This document shows, in pieces, positions 1-7,402 of a stretch of 64,000 bases of DNA; the first letter of the stretch is position 1; the number at the start of each line of letters is the position of its first letter. The notes under the pieces are model-generated. The model searched no databases and was not told where the DNA came from. It saw only the letters and a program-made list of their open reading frames with translations. Source of the stretch: Tritonibacter aquimaris (GTDB lineage Bacteria > Pseudomonadota > Alphaproteobacteria > Rhodobacterales > Rhodobacteraceae); NCBI RefSeq assembly GCF_009617595.1, contig NZ_WIXK01000003.1:186001-250000 (forward strand). The letters are read 5' to 3'. Both the position numbers and the translations under genes were made by a program.

Positions 1-579
1 ATCAAGACCTACAAGTGGAACGTGGGCGATTACGAGGAATCCAAGGCAGGTATCGCCCAGGTTGAATCCGATCTCGGTGGGATTGACGTTGTTGTGGCAA
101 ACGCAGGCATTACCCGCGACGCGCCATTTCACAAGATGACACCAGAGCAGTGGCAGCAGGTGATCGACACCAACTTGACCGGCGTGTTCAACACTGTGCA
201 CCCGATCTGGCCTGGCATGCGCGAACGTGGCTTTGGCCGGGTGATCGTGATCTCCTCGATCAATGGTCAGAAAGGTCAATTCGGCCAGGTGAACTATGCA
301 GCCACCAAGGCGGGTGATCTGGGCATCATCAAATCGCTGGCACAGGAAGGTGCAGCCAAAGGCATCACCGCCAACGCAATCTGCCCCGGCTATATCGCGA
401 CCGAAATGGTGATGGCAGTGCCTGAGAAAGTGCGTGAGATGATCATCGGTCAGATCCCAACAGGCCGTCTGGGCGAGCCGGAAGAAATCGCGCGCTGCGT
501 GGCCTTCCTGGCGTCTGACGATGCGGGTTTTGTCAACGGCTCCACCATCTCTGCAAACGGTGGTCAATTCGTCGTCTGA
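1..579 (+). CDS. phaB: Acetoacetyl-CoA reductase (PhaB/PhbB), 3' part only
   Basis: The reading frame is open from the first base, so the N-terminal Rossmann nucleotide-binding segment lies outside the window. What remains is a classical short-chain dehydrogenase: a VVANAGI motif, an ISSINGQ segment carrying the catalytic Ser, YAATKAG with the catalytic Tyr and Lys, and a C-terminal GFVNGSTISANGGQF tail. The tail and the FNTVHPIWPGM region fit NADPH-dependent acetoacetyl-CoA reductases, which make (R)-3-hydroxybutyryl-CoA for polyhydroxybutyrate synthesis in the cytosol. FabG is the main alternative. A beta-ketothiolase gene would be expected just upstream but cannot be seen. Confidence 0.88.
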   Translation: MKTYKWNVGDYEESKAGIAQVESDLGGIDVVVANAGITRDAPFHKMTPEQWQQVIDTNLTGVFNTVHPIWPGMRERGFGRVIVISSINGQKGQFGQVNYAATKAGDLGIIKSLAQEGAAKGITANAICPGYIATEMVMAVPEKVREMIIGQIPTGRLGEPEEIARCVAFLASDDAGFVNGSTISANGGQFVV

Positions 580-611
580 TCTGTGCTCGGATGATTTGAT
601 GTAAAATCAAT

Positions 612-641
612 AAGGGCCGCTCCTGCTGGGGCGGCCCTTGT
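612..641. terminator. Hairpin terminator between phaB and the 48-residue gene
   Basis: A 9-bp stem (AAGGGCCGC / GCGGCCCTT) closes a loop of about 10 bases, 33 bases after the phaB stop. The T-run on the plus side is short (TTGTT); on the minus side ATTGATTTT follows. It could serve both converging genes. Confidence 0.7.
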
Positions 642-664
642 TGAATCCCGTAAGGACCTGGCGC

Positions 665-811
665 CTAGGCCCAGCGGGAACTGAGGGCGCGACTGCGCCG
701 TGTTGGCAAATTCCACAATGCGTTCCAGAAGGATGCAAAGGCTTTGGCGCGTTCCATATGGGCGCGTTCCATTGCTTGAGCGATCTGAATATTGGTGGTT
801 GCTTCGATCAT
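665..811 (-). CDS. Small uncharacterised protein, 48 residues
   Basis: ATG at 811 is preceded by GGAGAG at good spacing. The product starts MIEATTNIQIAQAMERAH and continues as an amphipathic, Trp- and Arg-rich segment ending in RALSSRWA. It has no signal peptide and no obvious membrane segment. The gene is divergent from the LysR gene at 924, with about 110 bases between the two starts, and converges on phaB with a shared terminator. I cannot name a family with certainty; short proteins with the same kind of helical, aromatic-rich sequence are frequent in Rhodobacterales. An overlapping plus-strand frame (638-832) has no ribosome-binding site and is judged a shadow. Confidence 0.6.
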   Translation of the reverse strand: MIEATTNIQIAQAMERAHMERAKAFASFWNALWNLPTRRSRALSSRWA

Positions 812-923
812 CTGATCTCTCCTTCAGGTTAGTGTGACTTGATTGATCCTAAGATGACTGCTTTATTCGTTCAGGACAAACGAGAGTTTTTCGAGCATCA
901 ATTAAGAAATACTTGTGTGAAAC

Positions 924-1874
924 ATGCCAGATCGCCTGCCCCCTCTTACCGCTTTACGCGCCTTTGACGCTGCCGCGCGCCATATGTCATTTGCCAAGGC
1001 AGCAGATGAGCTGAACGTGACCCCTGCGGCGCTGTCGTTTCAGATCAAAACCCTGGAAGAGCATCTGGGGGAAAAACTGTTTCACCGTCTCAACCGCGCC
1101 GTCGAGTTGACCGCGGCTGGGCGCACCCTGTCTCCGGGGGCAGCGGAAGGGTTTGCAACGCTGACCGACGCATGGAATGCAACCCGCCGGCTGCAAGACA
1201 ATACAACGCTTACCGTGACCGCAGGCCCCGGGCTGACGGCAAAATGGCTGGCACCGCGGCTTTATGAGTTTGCCCGCAGCCATCCCGATATTGATCTCAG
1301 GTTTTCGGCCTCGCTGCGTATGGTGGATCTGAAACGCGAAGACGTGGATGTGGCAATCCGGTTTGGGGAACATGATCCCGAAGATCTATATAGCCGCGCG
1401 GCCCCCAATGATTGGCTGACCCCGGTGATGACGCCAGAACTTGCCGCGCAGTACCCCACCCCGGAATCGATCACCAAAGCGCCGCTGATCATTGATGAAT
1501 CGCTCAACTTTCTGTCACAGCCCCCTTGCTGGCATCATTGGTTCAAAGCTGTGGGAATCGATTTCTCTCCCCAAAATGGCACGCGCTTTTCCGGCGCAGA
1601 CCACGTTGTAGATGCCGCAGTTACCGGCATGGGGGTGGCGTTGGCGCGCCGACCGATCATTATTAAGGACCTGCAGGACGGCCGTCTTGTTGCCCCCTTC
1701 CCCGTTGGAGTTGAGGTTCCGGCCTGTTTCCGGTTTCTCTGCCTCAAAAGCACACAGGATCAGCCGCGCATTGTTGCCTTTCGCAACTGGATGTTTGATG
1801 AGATCGAAAAGACATCCCCCCTCTTTGATGGGTTCCGCATTATTGCGCTGAAGGATCTGATCGAGAATGAGTAA
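924..1874 (+). CDS. LysR-family transcriptional regulator, GcvA-like
   Basis: This 316-residue protein has the LysR architecture: an N-terminal winged helix-turn-helix (roughly residues 5-65, with SFAKAADELNVTPAALS and the KTLEEHLG recognition segment) and a substrate-binding domain from about 90 onward. The opening LPPLTALRAFDAAARH is typical of GcvA-type members. It overlaps the downstream EamA exporter gene by 8 bases, so the two are translated together and the exporter is its most likely target, together with the divergent 48-residue gene. The effector cannot be read from the sequence. Confidence 0.88.
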   Translation: MPDRLPPLTALRAFDAAARHMSFAKAADELNVTPAALSFQIKTLEEHLGEKLFHRLNRAVELTAAGRTLSPGAAEGFATLTDAWNATRRLQDNTTLTVTAGPGLTAKWLAPRLYEFARSHPDIDLRFSASLRMVDLKREDVDVAIRFGEHDPEDLYSRAAPNDWLTPVMTPELAAQYPTPESITKAPLIIDESLNFLSQPPCWHHWFKAVGIDFSPQNGTRFSGADHVVDAAVTGMGVALARRPIIIKDLQDGRLVAPFPVGVEVPACFRFLCLKSTQDQPRIVAFRNWMFDEIEKTSPLFDGFRIIALKDLIENE

Positions 1875-2733
1875 ACCACAGGCAACCGTCATTGGTTTTG
1901 GCGCAATATTGCTTTGGGCGCTGTTGGCGCTATTGACCGTCGGATCCGAACCCACGCCGCCTTTGCTGCTGAATGCCATCTGTTTCAGCATTGGTGGCAG
2001 CCTTGGGCTGCTGTGGTGCGCGGCAAACGGCACTTTGGCAGAGCTGCGCGCGGTGCCCTTGAAGGTCTATGCTTTTGGGTCAGTTGCGCTTTTTGCCTAT
2101 CACGCGTTGTATTTTTCCGCCCTGCGACTGGCCCCGGCGGCCGAGGCCGGGCTCATCGCCTATCTCTGGCCGCTGCTGATTGTGTTGTTTTCCGGCCTTT
2201 TGCCCGGTGAACAGCTGCGGGCGGGCCATATCATCGGCGCGGCGCTTGGATTTTGTGGTGCGGGTTTGATTGTTTCCGGCGGGGGTGCGGGTTTTCAGAT
2301 GACCTATCTGCCGGGTTACGGGCTCGCGCTGCTATGTGCGCTGACATGGTCGAGCTATTCTGTCATCTCGCGCCGCTTTGCCGATATTCCAACCAGCAGC
2401 GTGACGGTGTTCTGCCTGGTGTCGGCGCTTGCGTCCTGGCTGCTGCATGGCATGGTCGAAGAGACCATCTGGCCACAAACCACACTCGCCTGGCTATCGG
2501 CGCTGGGGCTGGGGCTGGGGCCTGTGGGGCTTGCGTTTTTTGTCTGGGATATCGGGGTGAAACGCGGCGACATCCAGATGCTGGGCACCGTGTCTTACGC
2601 CACGCCGCTGCTGTCGACGGTTGTGTTGATTGTTGCTGGCTTTGCCCAGTTCAGCTGGGGCCTTGCGGCGGCTGCGGCGCTGATCACTTTGGCGGCGCTA
2701 TGTGCAGCATTTGCCAGCCGTCAGGCCAAATAA
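1867..2733 (+). CDS. DMT/EamA-family exporter, YddG-like
   Basis: The 288-residue product is almost wholly hydrophobic, with about ten predicted membrane segments arranged as two EamA repeats (roughly residues 5-135 and 145-285). The segments SALRLAPAAEAGLIAYLWPLL and WDIGVKRGDIQMLGTVSYATPLLS resemble the YddG branch, which exports aromatic amino acids and similar small metabolites; the substrate here is inferred only by resemblance. It is located in the cytoplasmic membrane and shares an 8-base overlap with the LysR gene before it. A hairpin follows 30 bases after its stop. Confidence 0.8.
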   Translation: MSKPQATVIGFGAILLWALLALLTVGSEPTPPLLLNAICFSIGGSLGLLWCAANGTLAELRAVPLKVYAFGSVALFAYHALYFSALRLAPAAEAGLIAYLWPLLIVLFSGLLPGEQLRAGHIIGAALGFCGAGLIVSGGGAGFQMTYLPGYGLALLCALTWSSYSVISRRFADIPTSSVTVFCLVSALASWLLHGMVEETIWPQTTLAWLSALGLGLGPVGLAFFVWDIGVKRGDIQMLGTVSYATPLLSTVVLIVAGFAQFSWGLAAAAALITLAALCAAFASRQAK

Positions 2734-2762
2734 TCAGATCAGCCAAGGTTGCTTCACATAAA

Positions 2763-2787
2763 AAGGGTCATCTCAGTGATGACCCTT
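2763..2787. terminator. Terminator between the EamA gene and the DUF465 gene
   Basis: A 10-bp perfect stem (AAGGGTCATC / GATGACCCTT) with a 5-base loop lies between convergent genes. Read on the minus strand it is followed by five T residues, so it is a good intrinsic terminator for the DUF465 gene; on the plus strand it has only the hairpin. Confidence 0.8.
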
Positions 2788-2833
2788 CCACCGGTTGTCC
2801 GGTGATATATTGAGCGTCTCCGCCGTCTCTGGG

Positions 2834-3001
2834 TTAGTCTCCCGACAAGCGAGAGATCTCTTCCTTGATTTTTAGTTTTTGTTTTTTGAGAGATGCGATC
2901 GCGAGCCCATCCATGCTGGGGGAACGTTGCGCTATCTCCACTTCATTGCTCAGGTGCTCGTGCTTCTTCTTGAGTTCGGTCAGATGCGAGCTGAGGCTCA
3001 T
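2834..3001 (-). CDS. YdcH/DUF465-family small protein
   Basis: A longer frame runs further upstream, but ATG at 3001 has a strong AGGAGGG site seven bases before it and gives a 55-residue product starting MSLSSHLTELKKKHEHLSNEV, the usual length for DUF465 (YdcH-like) proteins. It is a charged helical hairpin, probably coiled-coil, ending in KLKIKEEISRLSGD. The function of the family is not established. It stands alone between its terminator and a 180-base gap containing a CCCGGG-type hairpin in the leader. Confidence 0.85.
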   Translation of the reverse strand: MSLSSHLTELKKKHEHLSNEVEIAQRSPSMDGLAIASLKKQKLKIKEEISRLSGD

Positions 3002-3184
3002 GGTTACCCTCCTATTGAGCTTGGTCGAGCCCCGGGTTCCCCGGGACCTCAAGAGTGGACCATAGAAGATGCATTCTGTCACGCTGCGGCTGCAAAATAA
3101 GCGGATCAAATTTTACAAATAAGCTGGAACGTGCCGATATGGGTCAAATCCAATCAATAGAAAGCGTCGGATTTGAAAAAATGG

Positions 3185-3955
3185 TCACTTTGGCCACATC
3201 AGCGCTGCACCTTTGCGCAGGATCTCTTCGACCTCGGGACGGTAATCCGGGCCATCACCGGCATGATGCGCGCCTGCGTGCAGCAGCATTGGGGCATGAA
3301 GCCGCAGATCAGCGCGCCCCGCTTTGCGACCCCGCACCAATATCAGCTCAGCCGCGCGCCCTTCGCGGGCGGAAATCGGCAGAACTTCAAGGCTACCAAG
3401 GTGATCTGCAAAGCAACTGATCACATCGGCCAGGCGATTGGCCTTCTGGATCATGTAGAAATACCCTTTGGGGGCAAGGCGGCGGCTTGCAACCTCAACC
3501 CAGGTCCGCAGCGGTGTTGCCTCCCCCAATGCGCAGCGGCGGCCAGCATCCTGCGCCTGACTGTGCGCCCCTGCCCGATAATATGGCGGGTTGGCGATAA
3601 TGTGATCAAAGCGCTGCTGTTTCAGCGCGGCAGGCAGATCAGCCAGATCCGCGCAGCTGATAGAGAGCTCGATCCCGTTCAGATCCCCGTTGCGCCGGGC
3701 CAGATCCGCATATTCCTCTTGCAGTTCAACCCCAGAAAGCGCGAGGCCCGAGACACGCGCACCAAGGCACAACAGAGCCTGCCCACCGCCACAGCCCAGC
3801 TCAAGCACGCTTTGGCCGGTTTCAGCCTCAACAGAGGCCGCCAGCAACACCGGATCGACCCCAGCGCGATAGCCGGATTTTGGTTGCAGCAGCTGTACTT
3901 TGCCGCCGAGAAAGGCGTTCTGGCTCAATACGTCGTCTGAAAACACAGCGGTCAA
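3185..3955 (-). CDS. TrmN6-type tRNA (adenine-N6)-methyltransferase family protein
   Basis: The 256-residue product carries an S-adenosylmethionine motif I (VLELGCGGGQALLCLG, residues about 50-65) and the NPPY motif at 122-125 that marks N6-adenine/amino methyltransferases. The opening LGGKVQLLQPKSGYRAGVDPVLLAA matches proteins annotated as tRNA1(Val) A37 N6-methyltransferase, so tRNA modification is the best guess. The start is TTG at 3955, and TTGA overlaps the TGA stop of the DUF2007 gene, so the two genes are translationally coupled. A GTG four codons further in is an alternative start. Confidence 0.8.
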   Translation of the reverse strand: MTAVFSDDVLSQNAFLGGKVQLLQPKSGYRAGVDPVLLAASVEAETGQSVLELGCGGGQALLCLGARVSGLALSGVELQEEYADLARRNGDLNGIELSISCADLADLPAALKQQRFDHIIANPPYYRAGAHSQAQDAGRRCALGEATPLRTWVEVASRRLAPKGYFYMIQKANRLADVISCFADHLGSLEVLPISAREGRAAELILVRGRKAGRADLRLHAPMLLHAGAHHAGDGPDYRPEVEEILRKGAALMWPK

Positions 3956-4167
3956 CGCCCAAAAGGGATGTCATTATCGCGCATCACCCGTTCGGCGGCT
4001 GCGTGATCATCCGGGTGCACCATAAGGCGGCGCGGGAAAATTCCAATCCCACCTTCCAGCACGCTCATATTTACGTCCATTTGAAAGCAGTCTATATCCT
4101 CACCCTCAAGAAGGGCCGAAGCAAAGGCGATGATCGTGGGATCGGTGCTGCGCAAAAGTTCTTTCAT
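3952..4167 (-). CDS. DUF2007 domain protein
   Basis: ATG at 4167 opens a 71-residue product, MKELLRSTDPTIIAFASALL, with the DUF2007 pattern of a short alpha/beta domain (EGEDIDCFQMDVNMSVLEGG, then LMVHPDDHAAAERVM). The family is found at the N-terminus or as a free-standing partner of other proteins and is thought to be a small signalling or binding module; no activity is established. Its stop overlaps the start of the methyltransferase gene by four bases. The start lies only 57 bases from the divergent polyprenyl synthase gene, so the two promoters must overlap. Confidence 0.82.
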   Translation of the reverse strand: MKELLRSTDPTIIAFASALLEGEDIDCFQMDVNMSVLEGGIGIFPRRLMVHPDDHAAAERVMRDNDIPFGR

Positions 4168-4224
4168 GGGGATGGATCTAAGGCCAAGGCGACAGGAATG
4201 TCGAGCCTTGCAGACAGGAAAGTG

Positions 4225-5223
4225 ATGGATCAGGTCATGTCGCAAAAGCCGCACGAATTGCTGGCCGCCGAATTGGCAGCGGAAATGGATGCCGTGAATG
4301 TATTGATCCGGGAGCGGATGGCCTCCAAACATGCGCCCCGCATTCCGGAAGTGACCGCGCATCTGGTCGAAGCAGGTGGCAAACGGCTGCGCCCGATGCT
4401 GACGCTGGCGGCGGCACGTCTGTTTGACCTTGAAGGTGACAATCACATCAAACTGGCCGCCACGGTGGAATTCATCCACACTGCGACGCTGCTGCACGAT
4501 GATGTGGTGGATGAAAGCGGCCAACGCCGCGGCCGCCCGACTGCAAATCTTTTGTGGGATAACAAAAGCTCGGTTCTGGTTGGCGACTACCTGTTTTCCC
4601 GCAGTTTCCAGTTGATGGTTGAAACCGGCTCGTTGCGGGTTCTGGATATTCTGGCCAATGCCTCGGCAACAATTGCCGAAGGTGAAGTGCTGCAGATGAC
4701 AGCCGCCAGTGATCTGGCCACCAATGAAGACATCTACCTGCAGGTGGTGCGCGGCAAGACAGCGGCGCTGTTTTCTGCGGCCACTGAGGTGGGCGGTGTG
4801 ATTGCTGGCGCTGATGAAACCCAGGTCAAGGCGCTGTTTGATTATGGCGATGCGCTGGGGATTGCCTTCCAGATCGCGGATGATCTGCTGGATTATCAAG
4901 GTGACAGCGCCAAGACCGGCAAAAACGTGGGCGATGATTTCCGTGAACGCAAACTGACCTTGCCGGTGATCAAGGCGGTGGCTGCAGCAACAGATGAAGA
5001 GCGCGCCTTCTGGACCCGCACGATTGAGAAGGGCAAACAGGAAGACGGTGACCTGGAGCATGCGCTGGCGCTGATGGACAAGTATCAGACGCTCGAAGCC
5101 ACCCGTAAGGACGCTCTGGCCTGGGCAGAGACCGCAAAATCCGCGATGGCAAAATTGCCTGAAAACCCACTACGCCAGATCCTGATCGATCTTGCGGATT
5201 ATGTGGTTGCGCGTCTGCACTGA
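4225..5223 (+). CDS. ispB: Long-chain polyprenyl diphosphate synthase (ubiquinone side chain)
   Basis: The protein (332 residues from ATG 4225, preceded by AGGAAA) has the trans-prenyltransferase signatures GGKRLRP, the first aspartate-rich motif DDVVD in LLHDDVVDESGQRRGRPTAN, and the second, DDLLDYQGD. The residue five positions before the first motif is Ala, a small residue expected in long-chain enzymes (C40-C50). In this group of organisms the product is normally the C50 chain of ubiquinone-10, so decaprenyl rather than octaprenyl diphosphate is likely. ATG 4198 is an alternative start adding nine residues; the frame extends much further upstream but overlaps the divergent DUF2007 gene. 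Confidence 0.9.
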   Translation: MDQVMSQKPHELLAAELAAEMDAVNVLIRERMASKHAPRIPEVTAHLVEAGGKRLRPMLTLAAARLFDLEGDNHIKLAATVEFIHTATLLHDDVVDESGQRRGRPTANLLWDNKSSVLVGDYLFSRSFQLMVETGSLRVLDILANASATIAEGEVLQMTAASDLATNEDIYLQVVRGKTAALFSAATEVGGVIAGADETQVKALFDYGDALGIAFQIADDLLDYQGDSAKTGKNVGDDFRERKLTLPVIKAVAAATDEERAFWTRTIEKGKQEDGDLEHALALMDKYQTLEATRKDALAWAETAKSAMAKLPENPLRQILIDLADYVVARLH

Positions 5224-5280
5224 ATAAGCGGTGGCGCTCCCGTGCCTGAAAGTGTTTTGCCAGGCAAAACCCATTACAGC

Positions 5281-5442
5281 CTTGGGCTAAGCGCCGCGCA
5301 TTGCGCGGCGCGGCCTCATATCAGATACCCCTCAGTGATCATTCGCACCGGTTGCAACCAGATCCGCGCCGCGCACGCGCGGCGCTTGGCCCAACGGGAT
5401 GCGCCCTTTAGGGCAAGGACGGGCGGGAGCGCTGCCCCGCCG
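5281..5442. repeat. Inverted pair of palindromic repeat units (copy A)
   Basis: Two head units face each other between convergent genes. The right unit at 5365-5395 is a GCGCCGCG/CGCGGCGC hairpin followed by TTGGCCCAACGGGA, a second small hairpin and the tail GACGGGCGGGAGC (to about 5442). The left unit at 5281-5314 is the reverse complement of the head (GGGCTAAGCGCCGCGC and so on). The same unit recurs at 11973-12150. Confidence 0.65.
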
Positions 5443-5450
5443 CCATCTCA

Positions 5451-7199
5451 TCACCCGTCTTGCGCCACGCGCAGTGGTTCAGCGCCTTCTTCTGCAAGCA
5501 CAGCATCAAGACCCACTTCCAACTTGCGCCGGATCCGTTCGGGATCTGCCTCGCCGTCGGTATCTTCGGGATCAATGAACGACAACGCTCTGCTCCATTG
5601 AAACTCAGCTTCGCGGAAGCGCCCCACAGCCCAATAGACATCCCCCAGATGGTCTGTCACCACAGGATCCACCGGCATCAGCTCAACGGCAGTCTCCATA
5701 TGACCCACAGCTTCTTCATAGCGGCCAAGACGATAAAGCACCCAGCCCAGTGAATCGACGATATAGCCCGCCTCTGGCTGCGCTTCGACCGCGCGCTCGA
5801 TCATGGCAAGCGCCTCATCCAGTTTGGTCTGTTTCTCCACCAGCGAATAGCCCAGATAGTTGAGCACCTGCGGCTGGTTGGGGTTCAGTGCAAGGGCCGC
5901 GCGAAAATCCGCCTCGGCCTGCTCCCAGTCATCCTGACGCTCATTGCTGATGCCACGCGCATAAAGCAGCAGCCAGCGTCCGGTGGTTTCTGGGGCAGTC
6001 AGCTCAAGCGCGCGATCATAGGCGTTTTCAGCCTTTGCGTAGTCTTCCTGCTGGCGGAACAAATCGCCCAGCTCAGAGAACACGGTAGGATCATTGGGGT
6101 GCGCCTTGCTCAGCTGATTGAGCACTTCAATCGCCGCATCTGGTTTGCCAGAGCGGCGCAGCACATCGGCACGTCCGATTTCAGCCGCGTGATATTCCGG
6201 GTGATCCGCAGGAACTGAGCCATAGGCCTCAATTGCGAGATCATATTGATCCAGCTCATCCAAAAGATCCGCGCTCAGCAGGATTGCATCCACGTGATCG
6301 GGGCGCAACGCCGCAGTGAGACGCGCGTAGATCAGCGCAAGATCAGCGCTGGTTTCACCGGATAGAACCACGCTCAGGGTGAAAAACGCCTCAGCCAGAC
6401 CAGCCTGCGGGGTTGGGGCAATGTCAAAGGCCAGCGTTTCATCCTGCAACAGCGCATCGGACACTCGTTTAAGGGCAGGATCAAAACGATTGCCAAATGC
6501 GTTTTCCATAAACGCGATCGCATCCCCATTGCGATCAAGCTGGGACAGGATCTGCACATAGGCCAAAGCAGAGCGACGCGAGGCGCGCGCGAGGCGGCGA
6601 TCCTCTTCCTCCATCAGCGCAGCCGCGCCCTGATAATCCCCCACCGAGGCCAGTGTCAGCGCCCGGTGATAATTGGCAAAGAATTTGAGATTGCTATCCT
6701 CGGCAAGCTCATTCAGCGCATCAACCGACTGGCTGACAGCGCCTTCACCCAGATGGGCCCAGGCCCGAATGAGACCTTCGGTCAGATTGCCGGTGGTTTG
6801 GGTTTCAAGATCACGGCCCAGAATGGCGGCGTAGTCTTCTTTGAGGGCAAGCTCACCCACGATGGCGACATTGGCCATCTGGCTCACTGCGCCAAGATCC
6901 GAAATCCGCTGCGCGATCGGCGCTGCACGTTCAAGCTGCCCCATCGCCAGACGGGCAAAAACCACATTTTCCAGCAAAACCGGGTTCTTCGGGTCCCGCG
7001 CCAGCGCCCGGCTGAAATAATCCGCCGTGGCTTCGAAATTGCCCTCATAGGTGGCCGCACGTCCCGCCAGATAGGCCCCAGCAAGACCACGTACCGAGGT
7101 AAAATCCTTGCTTTGGGCAATCGCCTGGGGAGAGGTGCCTGCCAGAAGTGCGGCACAGGTCGCAGCAAAGCTCACGGAACGAAGAAAACGAATGGGCAC
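5451..7199 (-). CDS. Secreted tetratricopeptide-repeat protein
   Basis: GTG at 7199 is chosen because AGGGAGAG lies four bases upstream and because the product then begins with a clean signal peptide (MPIRFLRSVSFAATCAALLAG, cleavage near AIAQ). The mature part, about 555 residues, is TPR-type helical repeat throughout, with canonical units near the C-terminus such as PQVLNYLGYSLVEKQTKLDEA and EAGYIVDSLGWVLYRLGRYEE. Such periplasmic TPR proteins act as scaffolds in envelope assembly; no partner can be named. The frame extends 31 codons further upstream without support. Confidence 0.82.
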   Translation of the reverse strand: MPIRFLRSVSFAATCAALLAGTSPQAIAQSKDFTSVRGLAGAYLAGRAATYEGNFEATADYFSRALARDPKNPVLLENVVFARLAMGQLERAAPIAQRISDLGAVSQMANVAIVGELALKEDYAAILGRDLETQTTGNLTEGLIRAWAHLGEGAVSQSVDALNELAEDSNLKFFANYHRALTLASVGDYQGAAALMEEEDRRLARASRRSALAYVQILSQLDRNGDAIAFMENAFGNRFDPALKRVSDALLQDETLAFDIAPTPQAGLAEAFFTLSVVLSGETSADLALIYARLTAALRPDHVDAILLSADLLDELDQYDLAIEAYGSVPADHPEYHAAEIGRADVLRRSGKPDAAIEVLNQLSKAHPNDPTVFSELGDLFRQQEDYAKAENAYDRALELTAPETTGRWLLLYARGISNERQDDWEQAEADFRAALALNPNQPQVLNYLGYSLVEKQTKLDEALAMIERAVEAQPEAGYIVDSLGWVLYRLGRYEEAVGHMETAVELMPVDPVVTDHLGDVYWAVGRFREAEFQWSRALSFIDPEDTDGEADPERIRRKLEVGLDAVLAEEGAEPLRVAQDG

Positions 7200-7347
7200 G
7201 CGGCTCTCCCTTAGGTCATAAATATATATATTCATTAAGCTAGGCGCTTGCTGAACAAGACGCAATGGCACTGCCACCCACAGGCTCTTCAACTTGCTGC
7301 CATCCGCCGATGATGGCCGGTTTTACAAAAGACAAGGTTAACAAATG

Positions 7348-7379
7348 AAAAGCCGCGCCAGAGGGGCGCGGCTTTTTTA
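7348..7379. terminator. Terminator downstream of ETF-QO
   Basis: A GC-rich stem (AAAAGCCGCGCC / GGCGCGGCTTTT) with a short loop is flanked by A-runs and T-runs, so it is a strong terminator in both directions. It lies 24 bases past the ETF-QO stop and ends its transcript before the TPR gene. Confidence 0.85.
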
Positions 7380-7402
7380 GCAGTCCTGACAAAATGCAGG
7401 TT

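Noticed and set aside
638-832. 64-codon plus-strand frame after phaB
   Set aside because: It starts inside the terminator hairpin, lacks a ribosome-binding site and lies antisense to the better-supported 48-residue minus-strand gene.
3952-5061. 369-codon minus-strand frame
   Set aside because: Only its last 71 codons are real (the DUF2007 gene from 4167). The rest is antisense to the polyprenyl synthase.
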